Positions 27,119-35,269 of a stretch of 39,278 nucleotides of DNA are shown in pieces. This DNA is from Thermomonas sp. GTDB taxonomy: Bacteria > Pseudomonadota > Gammaproteobacteria > Xanthomonadales > Xanthomonadaceae. Below the pieces are notes generated by a model. The model was given only the letters and a program-made list of their open reading frames with translations, was not told where the DNA came from and ran no database searches. The position numbers were made by a program, and so were the translations under genes. The DNA lies in NCBI RefSeq assembly GCF_019104945.1, contig NZ_JAHRWW010000008.1, forward strand, positions 1 through 39,278, read 5' to 3'. Every line of letters starts with the position of its first letter. Within the stretch, counting starts at the first letter, position 1.

Positions 27119-28168
27119 TTAGGTGCGCGAAGGGCGCTGACTGCCAAACAATTCACTGGCAAGTAGAGCGTCAATACGGTCGGTTTCTTTCAAGAAGGCA
27201 TCGTGGCCATAGGGCGAGCGCAGCACGCGCAAACGCCCGCGTCCGCCAAGACCCTCGATTAGCGCTACAGCATCAGACATAGGTACAAGGCGATCGCCCT
27301 CCACTGCGATCACCGACACCGGCACCCCCACCTGCGCAGGGTCCACGCGATGCAGATCAATCGATTCCGACAGGCGCAGCCACGCCGTGGGGCTCACTCG
27401 CGCCACAAATTTAGCGCCAGCCGCTTCCAAATAATCTTCTGCGGCCACCCGCACTTGGCCGTTATGAATTTCCGGCGGCGCATTGAAACGCTCGCCAAAC
27501 TCTTCCTGCGTGCGGTAGCTCAGCATCGCAAACTGCCTCGCCAACGACAGCCCCTGCTCGTCGGCGCACTGCAGCCGCCCCAGCGCAACGGCCTTACGTT
27601 GCAACGCGCGCCACGCGGCAGCATAAGGGTGCGGCTGGTGCACGCCGCTCACAGCCACCAGCTTGCGCAACCGTTGCGGGTGACGCACGGCCAGCTGCAA
27701 ACCCACCAGCGCGCCATAGGAATACCCCACATACGCCGCGAGTGTGCCGATGCCCAGCGCGTCCAGCAGCAACGCCACAGCATCGGCTTGGTCGGCGGTG
27801 TCGATCGGCGCATCGATGCTGCCATCGGCCCCGATATAGTCAAACGCAAGCACACGCACCTGTGTCGGGTCTAGTGCTCGTCCCGCATCCAGCAGCCCCT
27901 GCGCCCAGCCCGCCGTGGGATCCGCCTCCGTAGCGGTAACATGGCGATGCGCGGAAATCCCCCCCGCCACCAGCACAACCGGCGCGTCGGACGGCCCCAA
28001 CAGCTCGTAATTCAGCCGCAATTTGCGCACACCCGCATAGCGCGTGGCCAGTACCGCGTCCACACTACCGCACTGCGCACCCGCTTGGGTCACGCGCACA
28101 CAGCCCGTTGTCGCAACGGGCTGTGCCGCTACAAAGCTACAAGGAGCAAGGGGTTGAACATGGGGCAT
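27119..28168 (-). CDS. metX: Homoserine O-acyltransferase MetX
   Basis: Alpha/beta-hydrolase-fold enzyme that acylates homoserine, committing it to methionine. In xanthomonads MetX proteins are usually succinyl-CoA dependent; the sequence alone does not settle acyl-donor choice. The 349-aa product has the nucleophile elbow GYSYGALVG with Ser150, an acidic residue in VIAVEGDRLVPMSD and the catalytic His in YGHDAFLKE. An upstream ATG (28195) is in frame, but the ATG at 28168 has a GGAG ribosome site 7 nt upstream. It is the first gene of metX-metB-hom and lies behind a SAM-I riboswitch. Confidence 0.93.
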   Translation of the reverse strand: MPHVQPLAPCSFVAAQPVATTGCVRVTQAGAQCGSVDAVLATRYAGVRKLRLNYELLGPSDAPVVLVAGGISAHRHVTATEADPTAGWAQGLLDAGRALDPTQVRVLAFDYIGADGSIDAPIDTADQADAVALLLDALGIGTLAAYVGYSYGALVGLQLAVRHPQRLRKLVAVSGVHQPHPYAAAWRALQRKAVALGRLQCADEQGLSLARQFAMLSYRTQEEFGERFNAPPEIHNGQVRVAAEDYLEAAGAKFVARVSPTAWLRLSESIDLHRVDPAQVGVPVSVIAVEGDRLVPMSDAVALIEGLGGRGRLRVLRSPYGHDAFLKETDRIDALLASELFGSQRPSRT

Positions 28169-28174
28169 TGCAGG

Positions 28175-28201
28175 ACTCCGGCATACAGGGGCCATCGGAG
28201 T
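28175..28201 (-). promoter_or_regulatory. Hairpin that can mask the metX ribosome site
   Basis: On the minus strand ACTCCG (28201-28196) can pair with CGGAGT (28180-28175), which contains the GGAG ribosome site of metX. The loop is 15 nt. No run of T residues follows, so the riboswitch output is more probably translational than terminator-based. Confidence 0.5.
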
Positions 28202-28264
28202 GATGCAGGGAAACCGGGAAGACCGAATGAATCGGCGTCACGAAGCCACAGTTGCGGCTTCGCA

Positions 28265-28382
28265 ACCATCTTCCGGCAGACGCGCAGGTCCCCGCAGGAT
28301 TTGGCACCTCGGCAACGGCGCGAATGCTGTTGTCAGGTTGCCCCGGCATCCAAGGGCCTGTCCCTCCGCCGGTCTCGATGGT
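28265..28382 (-). ncRNA. SAM-I (S-box) riboswitch upstream of metX
   Basis: Read on the minus strand this 118-nt segment has the S-box core. P1 is closed by ACCATC (28382-28377) and GATGGT (28270-28265). The 5' part contains GGAGGGACAGGCCC, followed by ATGCCGGGGCAACC and later GAGGTGCCAAATCCTGC, all in the order and spacing of SAM-I aptamers. The P3 arm can form between the CCTGACAAC and GTTGCCGAGG stretches. SAM binding would reduce methionine-biosynthesis expression. The region 28169-28492 otherwise holds only leader and promoter sequence: alternative hairpins at 28241-28262 and 28251-28266 exclude each other, and an AT-rich stretch at 28430-28465 probably contains the metX promoter. Confidence 0.88.
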
Positions 28383-28480
28383 CTGGCCAGTCTGCCGTTC
28401 TGTGAAGCCCATGTCAATCGCTTCATCCAGATATAGCGATTCGTATAACAAATTGATATAAAACAGACCCCCTCCACTGC

Positions 28481-28486
28481 CATAAT
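28481..28486 (+). promoter_or_regulatory. -10-like hexamer of the M23 peptidase gene
   Basis: CATAAT ends 6 nt before the ATG at 28493, so the expected transcript is leaderless. No well-spaced -35 hexamer was found; TTGATA (28453-28458) is 22 nt away, too far for a standard promoter. Confidence 0.4.
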
Positions 28487-28492
28487 GCGCGC

Positions 28493-29254
28493 ATGCAAAA
28501 GTTCATTCTTTTTTTCGCCCTACTTTTTAGCGTTCATGTCTCTGCACAAACAACCATCGCCAAGTTGCGGGTAGAAGCCAGCAGCGACGGCTATCGCGTT
28601 TATGCCGACAACACTCTTCCGGCCCCCATTGAAGTGCGCCTAACCGCGCGCCAAGCCAAAGCACTCAACAGCCAGCCAGAGTTACCCGCACGCGCCAGCG
28701 TCCCGGCTTCGGGCAGCACGCTGGTTGCGATCATGCAGCCCACGCGCGGTGTTAGCGGGCTGACCCAGTTGCAGCTACAGGCGGTACAGGGCAGCTCCAA
28801 CGCGCAGCCACAAGATGTGGAATACCTGTCTCCGATCGCCAGCGCCACGCCGCAGATCGACCAAGGGTTTAAAGGCCAATTTAGCCACGAAGATAGCGAA
28901 AACCGCTACGCGCTCGACTTCGCCATACCGGAAGGCACGCCCATACTGGCCGCACGCGAAGGCGTGGTGATGCAGGTGCAAACGAGCTTCAGCCAAAACG
29001 GGCTGGACTATGCCAAAGACGCATCGAAAAGCAATTACATCCGCATCCTGCACGACGACGGCAGCATGGGGCTCTACGCGCATCTCGCCGAACGCAGCGC
29101 ATTGGTGCAAGTTGGCGACCGAGTACGTGCGGGCCAGCGCATCGCGCGCTCCGGCAATACCGGCTTCAGCACCGGCCCGCACCTGCACTTTGCGGTGCAG
29201 GTGAATCGCGAGATGCAGCTGGAATCGATTCCGTTCCGAATGCAGGGGCTTTAA
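28493..29254 (+). CDS. M23-family (LytM-like) peptidoglycan endopeptidase-type protein
   Basis: Exported 253-aa protein with a signal peptide (MQKFILFFALLFSVHVSA), a beta-rich N-terminal domain (about 20-120) and a C-terminal M23/LytM domain (about 135-245). The domain shows ALDFAIPEGTPI, GSMGLYAHLAERS and GPHLHFAV, the typical elements in order. The Asp of the first zinc motif is present, but the His that normally lies four residues before it is replaced (NRYALDF); a His lies further upstream in FSHED. The catalytic state is therefore uncertain. It probably acts on, or binds, peptidoglycan cross-links in the periplasm. It is divergent from the metX leader, and its stop overlaps the HDOD stop at TTAA (29251-29254). 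Confidence 0.87.
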   Translation: MQKFILFFALLFSVHVSAQTTIAKLRVEASSDGYRVYADNTLPAPIEVRLTARQAKALNSQPELPARASVPASGSTLVAIMQPTRGVSGLTQLQLQAVQGSSNAQPQDVEYLSPIASATPQIDQGFKGQFSHEDSENRYALDFAIPEGTPILAAREGVVMQVQTSFSQNGLDYAKDASKSNYIRILHDDGSMGLYAHLAERSALVQVGDRVRAGQRIARSGNTGFSTGPHLHFAVQVNREMQLESIPFRMQGL

Positions 29255-30348
29255 TCGCCCGACGGCTGTTCCGCAGGCTCAAGCATTTCACGCCACTGCG
29301 GCAAACGATCGGCCATCCCGACGGCGCGCAAATACTCGTCGTCGGGTTCTTCTTCCGCCACCAGCGCGGTCGCCACATGCACCGCACCGGTCACCCAGAA
29401 ACCGCCGGTGCGCATTTTGCCGGGGGTTTTCTGATAGGCCACCGCCTCCACAATCGGCATTGGCAACCCCCACAACCCCAGTAAGTAAGCCCCGGCTTCG
29501 GCATAGTGCGGGCCTTCTTCCCCCTCACTCCCAGCCGATACTCCCGGCAGCAAGCGGCCAATTTCCGCCAACAAACTCGCAGTTGCGGCAAGTTCGGCGC
29601 TTGGCCCCGGCAGCAGGCGCCGCGCAAGGTTGGATGCACGCAGCGCGCGGTCTTGCATCGCTTCGCGCTCACGGCTGTTGCCGAGGCCCGGTCCGCCGAA
29701 GGCTTCGATGGTGAGCACCAAGCGCAACAGCGCCTGATGCCCCAGCCGGTTCACCGCCGAGCGCATATCGCTGATTTCACGCCCGCCCGAAAAATACGCC
29801 GAATTGCACAGCCGCAGCACCTTGGCAGCAATCGCTGGGTCCTGCGACAGCGCACTGGCGATCATCGTATTGCTGGCGCCCTCATCGCGCAGCAGGCGGG
29901 TCAACTGCAGGTAGAGCTTGGGAGGAGGCGGCAGGGTATTGATCCGCCCCAGCGTGCGCTTGAGTTCTTCGCTATCCAGCAGCTCGCGTAGATCCACCAC
30001 GCTTTCCACAGCCGCCACCAGCTCATCGGGGTCTAAAGGCCGCCCTAACACGCGATGCGCGCCATCCACACCTTGCGCAATATCGATGCCCGCTTCATCC
30101 GGCGATTCGTCCAGCAGCAAAATGCGCACCGCCTGCGGGCGCTTGGCCGCAACACGCGCCAATAACTCTGGGCCACTTGCAGAGCCTGGGCGTAAGCCAC
30201 AGACAAACACGTCAAACGTTGCCGCGTCGGCATCCAGTGACGGCGCCTCGGCCAGCCAGTCGATCGTCCAATCCAGCCCAAAATCCGCTAATAGCGTTTT
30301 GAACTCGTCTGCCCGATCGAGGTCTTCCCCGACAACAACAATGTGCAT
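29251..30348 (-). CDS. HDOD-domain protein with degenerate receiver domain
   Basis: A 365-aa cytosolic signalling-type protein. Residues about 1-120 have a receiver-like fold ([20 protein letters not shown]) but lack the phospho-acceptor: the place of the usual Asp reads VCGLRPG, and the usual Lys-Pro reads GRPLDP. Residues about 135-340 form an HDOD domain with [20 protein letters not shown] and [19 protein letters not shown] proteins often act in chemotaxis or c-di-GMP networks without catalytic activity. The ORF is open to 30525, but the ATG at 30348 starts the receiver fold. Divergent from prfC, 64 nt apart. Confidence 0.88.
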   Translation of the reverse strand: MHIVVVGEDLDRADEFKTLLADFGLDWTIDWLAEAPSLDADAATFDVFVCGLRPGSASGPELLARVAAKRPQAVRILLLDESPDEAGIDIAQGVDGAHRVLGRPLDPDELVAAVESVVDLRELLDSEELKRTLGRINTLPPPPKLYLQLTRLLRDEGASNTMIASALSQDPAIAAKVLRLCNSAYFSGGREISDMRSAVNRLGHQALLRLVLTIEAFGGPGLGNSREREAMQDRALRASNLARRLLPGPSAELAATASLLAEIGRLLPGVSAGSEGEEGPHYAEAGAYLLGLWGLPMPIVEAVAYQKTPGKMRTGGFWVTGAVHVATALVAEEEPDDEYLRAVGMADRLPQWREMLEPAEQPSGD

Positions 30349-30400
30349 GGCGAACCCCTGCCCTCTCACGAAATCCATCCCCCCATGCTGCCGCGCCCGG

Positions 30401-30406
30401 TATAAT
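30401..30406 (+). promoter_or_regulatory. -10 hexamer of prfC
   Basis: A perfect TATAAT ends exactly 6 nt before the prfC ATG at 30413, so the start of transcription should fall at the start codon. A good -35 hexamer is not evident, as the upstream DNA is C-rich. Confidence 0.5.
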
Positions 30407-30412
30407 TTAGCA

Positions 30413-32005
30413 ATGTCCCAAATTGCCCAAGAAGCGGCACGCCGTCGCACCTTCGCTATTATTTCCCACCCAGACGCGGGTAAAACCACGTTGACCGAAA
30501 AGCTATTGCTGTTCGGGGGGGCCATTCAGATGGCCGGCAGCGTGAAAGGCCGCAAAGCCGCCCGCCACGCCACCTCCGACTGGATGGCACTGGAAAAAGA
30601 GCGCGGCATCTCCGTTACCAGCTCGGTGATGCAGTTCCCTTACGAGGGACGTATCGTCAACCTGCTCGACACCCCCGGCCACGCCGACTTCGGCGAGGAC
30701 ACCTACCGCGTGCTCACCGCGGTGGACAGTGCGCTGATGGTGATCGACGTCGCCAAGGGTGTGGAAGAGCGCACCATCAAGCTGATGGAGGTGTGCCGCC
30801 TGCGCGACACCCCCATCATGACCTTCGTCAACAAACTCGACCGCGAGGGCAAAGACCCCATCGAGCTACTGGATGAAATTGAATCGGTGCTGGGTATCCA
30901 ATGCGCGCCGGTCACTTGGCCCATTGGTATGGGTAAGCGCCTGAAGGGCGTGGTGCACCTCATTAGTGGTGAAGTGCATCTATACGAACAAGGCCGCAAC
31001 TTCACCCGCCAAGATTCCACCATCTTCCCCTCGCTTGACGCACCGGGTGTTGAAGCGGCCATTGGCGCAGCCTTGCTCAATGAAGTACGCGAGCAATTGG
31101 AACTGGTGCAAGGCGCTTCTGCGCCGTTCGATCAAGACGCCTATCTCGCTGGCCAGCAGTCGCCAGTATTTTTCGGCTCTGGTGTGAATAACTTCGGCGT
31201 GCAACCACTGCTCGACTTCTTCGTTGAACATGCCCCAGCACCGCGTGCGCGCCCCACCACCACGCGTGACGTAGCCGCCAACGAAGAAAAGCTCTCCGGC
31301 TTCGTCTTCAAAATTCAGGCCAATATGGACCCGATGCACCGCGATCGCGTGGCCTTCATGCGCATCTGCTCGGGGAAATTCAGCGCAGGCATGAAAGCCT
31401 TCCATGTGCGCAGCGGCAAGGAGGTGAAGCTCGCCAACGCACTCACCTTCATGGCCTCGGATCGTGAAATTGCAGAGTCCGCCTTTTCTGGTGACGTGAT
31501 CGGCATCCACAACCACGGCACCATTGCTATTGGCGACACCTTCAGCGAAGGCGAAAAACTCAGCTTTACCGGCATTCCATCGTTTGCCCCCGAACTGTTC
31601 CGCCGCGCACGTCTGCGTGATCCACTCAAGCTCAAACAGCTACAAAAAGGCTTGGAACAGTTGAGTGAAGAAGGGGCCACCCAGTTCTTCAAGCCACTGA
31701 TGAGCAACGACCTGATCCTCGGCGCAGTGGGCGTGTTGCAGTTCGACGTGGCCGCCTATCGTTTGAAAGACGAGTACGGCGTAGAAGCCATTTTCGAACA
31801 AGTGCAGGTCAGCACCGCACGCTGGGTACGCTGCAACGACGAGAAAAAGTTGGAAGAGTTCCGCGAAAAGAACGCTATGAACCTCGCCATCGATGCCTCG
31901 GGCGAGCTGGTGTATCTGGCGCCCACACGGGTCAACCTACAGCTGGCACAGGAGCGCTCACCCGCTGTGGAGTTCCTCGCCACGCGCGAACTGTCGCACG
32001 CCTAA
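30413..32005 (+). CDS. prfC: Peptide chain release factor 3
   Basis: Class II translation termination GTPase that removes RF1 or RF2 from the ribosome after peptide release. The ATG at 30413 ([20 protein letters not shown]) is the family start; the longer frame to 29918 is only the antisense of the HDOD gene. GTPase motifs are [14 protein letters not shown] (G1), the conserved Thr in [11 protein letters not shown] (G2), LDTPGHADF (G3) and FVNKLDRE (G4). The 530-aa length is standard for RF3. The C-terminal domain III region is intact. Upstream, a perfect -10 hexamer predicts a leaderless mRNA. Confidence 0.97.
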   Translation: MSQIAQEAARRRTFAIISHPDAGKTTLTEKLLLFGGAIQMAGSVKGRKAARHATSDWMALEKERGISVTSSVMQFPYEGRIVNLLDTPGHADFGEDTYRVLTAVDSALMVIDVAKGVEERTIKLMEVCRLRDTPIMTFVNKLDREGKDPIELLDEIESVLGIQCAPVTWPIGMGKRLKGVVHLISGEVHLYEQGRNFTRQDSTIFPSLDAPGVEAAIGAALLNEVREQLELVQGASAPFDQDAYLAGQQSPVFFGSGVNNFGVQPLLDFFVEHAPAPRARPTTTRDVAANEEKLSGFVFKIQANMDPMHRDRVAFMRICSGKFSAGMKAFHVRSGKEVKLANALTFMASDREIAESAFSGDVIGIHNHGTIAIGDTFSEGEKLSFTGIPSFAPELFRRARLRDPLKLKQLQKGLEQLSEEGATQFFKPLMSNDLILGAVGVLQFDVAAYRLKDEYGVEAIFEQVQVSTARWVRCNDEKKLEEFREKNAMNLAIDASGELVYLAPTRVNLQLAQERSPAVEFLATRELSHA

Positions 32006-32022
32006 GCGCATGCGACAGTCTT
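31992..32022 (+). terminator. Hairpin at the prfC stop codon, weak intrinsic terminator
   Basis: TGTCGCA (31992-31998) pairs with TGCGACA (32011-32017), and CGC (31999-32001) with GCG (32006-32008), with a CA bulge; the loop is CTAA, which contains the prfC stop. A short T-rich stretch follows (TCTTT). The hairpin is good but the T-run is weak. Confidence 0.42.
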
Positions 32023-32026
32023 TGAT

Positions 32027-32455
32027 CTAAGAAGCGATATAGCGCTGCAGTTGGTCAATATCCTGCTGCTGCGCTTCAATAACAGCTTTCACTAGGTCGC
32101 CAATGGACAGCACGCCCACCACCTGCCCGGCCTCCACCACCGGCAAATGGCGAATGCGGCTATTGGTCACAATCTCCATGCAATGCGCCACGCTGTCGCC
32201 GGGTGCAACGGTAATGACATCGGCGGTCATGATGTCGCGCACTGGCGTATCTTTGGACGAACGCCCCTGCAGCACCACTTTGCGCGCGTAATCACGTTCG
32301 GACAAAATCCCCGCAAGGCGCGCGCCCTCCATCACCAGCAGCGCGCCGATGCGGCGTTCGGCCATCAACCGAATGGCCTCGATCACCTGCGCATCGGGGC
32401 CAATCGACGCCACTCCCGCAGGCTTTGCTTCCAACAACTGCCGTACTGTTTGCAT
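32027..32455 (-). CDS. Tandem CBS-domain protein
   Basis: A 142-aa cytosolic protein consisting of two CBS domains (residues about 5-60 and 72-130), the pair forming a Bateman module that binds adenosyl nucleotides. Recognisable stretches are IGALLVMEGARLAGILSERDYARKV in the first and VRDIMTADVITVAPGDS followed by RIRHLPVVEAGQVVGVLSIGD in the second. Stand-alone CBS pairs are usually regulatory subunits or energy sensors; no catalytic partner is fused. The ATG at 32455 with an AGGG ribosome site is preferred; a GTG at 32461 is also open. It is convergent with prfC (21-nt gap) and 41 nt downstream of mtgA on the same strand. Confidence 0.93.
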   Translation of the reverse strand: MQTVRQLLEAKPAGVASIGPDAQVIEAIRLMAERRIGALLVMEGARLAGILSERDYARKVVLQGRSSKDTPVRDIMTADVITVAPGDSVAHCMEIVTNSRIRHLPVVEAGQVVGVLSIGDLVKAVIEAQQQDIDQLQRYIAS

Positions 32456-32496
32456 GGCCACCCTCGTGTTGTTTGGGACGCTTTGCCAAGCATACT

Positions 32497-33258
32497 TCAG
32501 TTCAACGCCTGCAAATACCCTGCCCCACCCATCTTGCCCATTTGCCGCTGGATGACGCGCGCACGCTTTTGCACATACGGCCCCGGCTTCGCTGCGTTAT
32601 AGCGTTTCGGGCTGGGCAGTACCGCTGCCAGCCGCGCTGCCTCGGATGCATTCAAGCGCGCCGCGTCTTTGCCGAAATAGCGCCTTGCCGCCGCCTGCGC
32701 GCCGTACACGCCATCGCCAAATTCAGCCACATTGACATACATCTCAAGAATGCGCCGCTTTGGCCAGAGCACCTCGATCAACCCGGTGTACCAAACCTCC
32801 AAGCCCTTACGCAGCCAACGCGTCGACCCAAACCCTTGCCAAAGAAATAGATTCTTCGCGGTTTGCTGGCTAATCGTGCTGGCCCCGCGCAGACGCCGCA
32901 CCGGCGTGCCACGTTTTTCTGCGCGCGCCACCATCTTTTCGTTGTGCTTCTGCGCTTTTTCGATGGCGGCAAAATCAAACCCATGATGGCGGATGAAGTT
33001 TTGATCTTCCGAGGCAATTACTGCTAACGGCAGCTGCGGCGAAACCGCACGCAGACTGCGGAAGTCGTAGTGCAGACGAAACCCGAAGTTCCCCGCCACG
33101 GCTGCATCCAACCAACGTGCCACCATAAATGTAGAGACCGGCGGATCAATAAACCGCAACGCCACCACCTGCCCCACGCTCACCACGACAAACAGCAATG
33201 GCAGCTTCCACCACCAGCCGCGCACACGGCTACGACCTGAACGCTTAGCGCTTGCCAT
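32497..33258 (-). CDS. mtgA: Monofunctional biosynthetic peptidoglycan transglycosylase
   Basis: Membrane-anchored GT51 glycosyltransferase that polymerises lipid II into glycan strands at the inner membrane. The 253-aa product has a single N-terminal membrane helix (WWWKLPLLFVVVSVGQVVAL) followed by the GT51 domain. The catalytic region is VIASEDQNFIRHHGFDF with a Glu in ASEDQ, then RGASTISQQTAKNLFLW, IEVLWPKRRILEMYVN and ARRYFGKDAARLNASEAARL. The length and order match MtgA rather than a bifunctional PBP, as no transpeptidase domain follows. It is divergent from hslO across about 110 nt, and its start has a GGTGGGG-like ribosome site. Confidence 0.96.
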   Translation of the reverse strand: MASAKRSGRSRVRGWWWKLPLLFVVVSVGQVVALRFIDPPVSTFMVARWLDAAVAGNFGFRLHYDFRSLRAVSPQLPLAVIASEDQNFIRHHGFDFAAIEKAQKHNEKMVARAEKRGTPVRRLRGASTISQQTAKNLFLWQGFGSTRWLRKGLEVWYTGLIEVLWPKRRILEMYVNVAEFGDGVYGAQAAARRYFGKDAARLNASEAARLAAVLPSPKRYNAAKPGPYVQKRARVIQRQMGKMGGAGYLQALN

Positions 33259-33368
33259 TTTGCCCCACCTTGCACTTGCCGCCTACGCGCCCCATCTTGT
33301 TCATCACACCCTCATTTCCTGCGCATTTTTACCCATTATCTGCGCCCTCCTCGTTTCACGGTACCTAT

Positions 33369-34268
33369 ATGACGCAATCCCACGACACCCTGCTCCGCTT
33401 CCTGCTGCCCGCCGCTGGCGTGCGCGGGGTCGCCGTTAGCCTTGACGCCACTTGGCAGGCCATCGCTAGTCGCGCCCACTATCCTGCTGCTGTTTCCGAG
33501 CTTCTTGGTGAAGCCAGCGCCGCCGCTGCTCTGTTTACTGGCCACACCAAGGTGGAGGGGCGGTTGTCCATTCAACTACGCGGCACCGGCCCGGTGCGCA
33601 CCCTATTTGCCGAATGCACCGCTCACGGCGGCCTGCGCGGCATCGCGCACCTTAGCGAAGCCAGCGCGCCGTTTACCGGCAACCTACAGCAACTAGGCAG
33701 CGACGCCTTACTTGCCATCACCATTGAAAACCCAGCCCTTGGTCATGGTGAACCCATGCGTTACCAAGGCTTGGTCTCGCTTCAAGCATCACGCCTTGAT
33801 GCGGCATTTGAAGACTACTTCCACCAGTCCGAACAGCTCCCCACCCGCATCTTGTTGGCCTGTAACGCCACCCGTGCCGTGGGCTTGATGCTGCAAAAAC
33901 TTCCGGGTGAAGAAGGCGATAACGACGGTTTTGTACGCGCCAGCGCCCTGTTTGACACCCTTGGCAGCGAAGAACTGCTCGCACTGCCCAGCGCCGACAT
34001 CATCCACCGCCTCTTTCACGAGGAATCCCCCGAACTTGTGGCCAGCAAGCCTCTGCGATTTGCCTGCTCTTGCTCACGCGAACGCGTGGAAGGCATGTTG
34101 CGTTCACTTGGCCGGAATGAGACCGATGCCGCCGTTATAGCAGGAGAAGGCACGGCATCGATCACCTGCGAGTTCTGCGGGCAGGGCTACCACTTCGATG
34201 CCAGCGCCGTTGATCAGCTTTTTTCCACCCCCGACCCCACGCACCCGCCCGCCACGAGCACGCATTAA
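33369..34268 (+). CDS. hslO: Redox-regulated holdase chaperone Hsp33
   Basis: Cytosolic chaperone activated by oxidation: four conserved cysteines release zinc and expose the substrate-binding surface under peroxide or bleach stress. In the 299-aa product these are C233 and C235 (ACSCSRE) and C267 and C270 (CEFCGQGY). The frame extends to 33252, but the ATG at 33369 (MTQSHDTLLRFLLP) is the family start. Its N-terminal domain has GVRGVAVSLD and the HTKVEGRLSIQLRGTGPVR segment. Divergent from mtgA. No strong ribosome site or promoter was recognised, but the region 33320-33360 is relatively AT-rich. Confidence 0.97.
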   Translation: MTQSHDTLLRFLLPAAGVRGVAVSLDATWQAIASRAHYPAAVSELLGEASAAAALFTGHTKVEGRLSIQLRGTGPVRTLFAECTAHGGLRGIAHLSEASAPFTGNLQQLGSDALLAITIENPALGHGEPMRYQGLVSLQASRLDAAFEDYFHQSEQLPTRILLACNATRAVGLMLQKLPGEEGDNDGFVRASALFDTLGSEELLALPSADIIHRLFHEESPELVASKPLRFACSCSRERVEGMLRSLGRNETDAAVIAGEGTASITCEFCGQGYHFDASAVDQLFSTPDPTHPPATSTH

Positions 34269-34286
34269 TTTCACCCCATCCTCTGC

Positions 34287-34315
34287 TTGTTAAAGATTCA
34301 TAAATGACATACATT
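34287..34315 (+). promoter_or_regulatory. Possible sigma70 promoter before the 34372 gene
   Basis: TTGTTA (34287-34292) and TACATT (34310-34315) are 17 nt apart, each matching consensus at 4 of 6 positions. The leader to the ATG at 34372 would be about 50 nt. Confidence 0.38.
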
Positions 34316-34371
34316 GCACAATAAGTGTTCGGGGAACTTCCTCCTTCGTCTCACTGTCTTTTGGGTTAACC

Positions 34372-35238
34372 ATGTCACTCCGCCTGCTTCCACTTGCTGC
34401 CGCTGTCTTTGCTCTGGCCTTCGCCAGCAGCAACGTGCACGCGCAAACAAAGAAAGCCAAGGCAGGTGACGCCAAAATGGTGCCTGTACTGAACAAAAAG
34501 AGCGGCAAGCTTGAGGCCGTGCTCTTGCTAGAGCCCACCGCCAGTGTCAATGGCACGGGGCCGCGCTGGCAGTTTGGTAAAACCACACTAGAAACCACTT
34601 TTGGCCTACAAGCCGGCGATTCACTTGCATTGCTCTGCGACCGTAAAAACGGCCCAGCCCCTGCCATCGGCCAGCTTGCTAGTAACTGTGTCCTTGCCTC
34701 ACTGGACGACAAGCCCGGTAACGTCAGCCGCCGCACCAGCGCTGGTGTATCGCTGGGCCGCGGTGGCAGCAAAGTGGGGCTGAGCATTGGTAACGGCCAC
34801 GACACCCTACCTGCATGGCTGATTCCCGGCCAACTGGGTGGTGCGCAGTACAAGCAGAATGATTTCTCACTTCTGGCTGAGAAACCCATCGGCCGCGACG
34901 GCTTTGTCAGCGTCGGCGGCACCGTTGCCCGCGCCCGTCTGCTCCCTGTTTCTGATGTGCCTCGGTTTGCAGACCAATGGAACACCCGCAGCCTCAGCAT
35001 CGGCGGTGGCTACGGCGCGTTTGGCGCCAACATCGTTGGCCGCGTGATCAATGTTCCGGGTGAAAGCAAAGTCTGGGAAGGCCTCGGCCTTGGCCTGACC
35101 TGGCGCACCCCGTGGAATGGTCAGCTTAGCGTAGGCGCCGACAACGTCATCACCCGCGGCAAAAACCCGTTTACCACCAAAGGCCTCGACAGCGACGAAG
35201 GCACCGTGCCTTACGTGCGGTATCAGCAGGATCTTTGA
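34372..35238 (+). CDS. Exported protein of unknown function, possibly a beta-barrel
   Basis: I do not recognise the family. The 288-aa product has a clear signal peptide (MSLRLLPLAAAVFALAFASS, cleavage probably near VHA-QT), then a basic segment, then many alternating hydrophobic and polar stretches with Gly residues: SLSIGGGYGAFGANIVGRVI and VWEGLGLGLTWRTPWNG are typical of beta-strands in outer-membrane barrels. Two cysteines (C89, C106) could form a periplasmic disulfide. The C-terminus ends QQDL, without the terminal Phe usual for barrels handled by BamA, so the barrel idea is an inference. It stands alone between hslO and the transglutaminase/TPR gene and has its own possible promoter. 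Confidence 0.7.
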   Translation: MSLRLLPLAAAVFALAFASSNVHAQTKKAKAGDAKMVPVLNKKSGKLEAVLLLEPTASVNGTGPRWQFGKTTLETTFGLQAGDSLALLCDRKNGPAPAIGQLASNCVLASLDDKPGNVSRRTSAGVSLGRGGSKVGLSIGNGHDTLPAWLIPGQLGGAQYKQNDFSLLAEKPIGRDGFVSVGGTVARARLLPVSDVPRFADQWNTRSLSIGGGYGAFGANIVGRVINVPGESKVWEGLGLGLTWRTPWNGQLSVGADNVITRGKNPFTTKGLDSDEGTVPYVRYQQDL

Positions 35239-35269
35239 GAAAATCCAGCAGCGCAGCCGTCGCTACTTT

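Noticed and set aside
28137-28451. Minus-strand open frame of 104 codons in the metX leader
   Set aside because: It spans the SAM-I riboswitch aptamer and has no family resemblance, so it is best read as leader RNA.
29918-30412. Upstream extension of the prfC frame
   Set aside because: It runs antisense to the HDOD gene and the RF3 family N-terminus begins at the ATG at 30413.
34290-35000. Minus-strand open frame of 236 codons opposite the 34372 gene
   Set aside because: The plus-strand frame starts with a signal peptide and has a regular protein composition; the antisense frame shows Ser/Arg/Pro-rich shadow composition.
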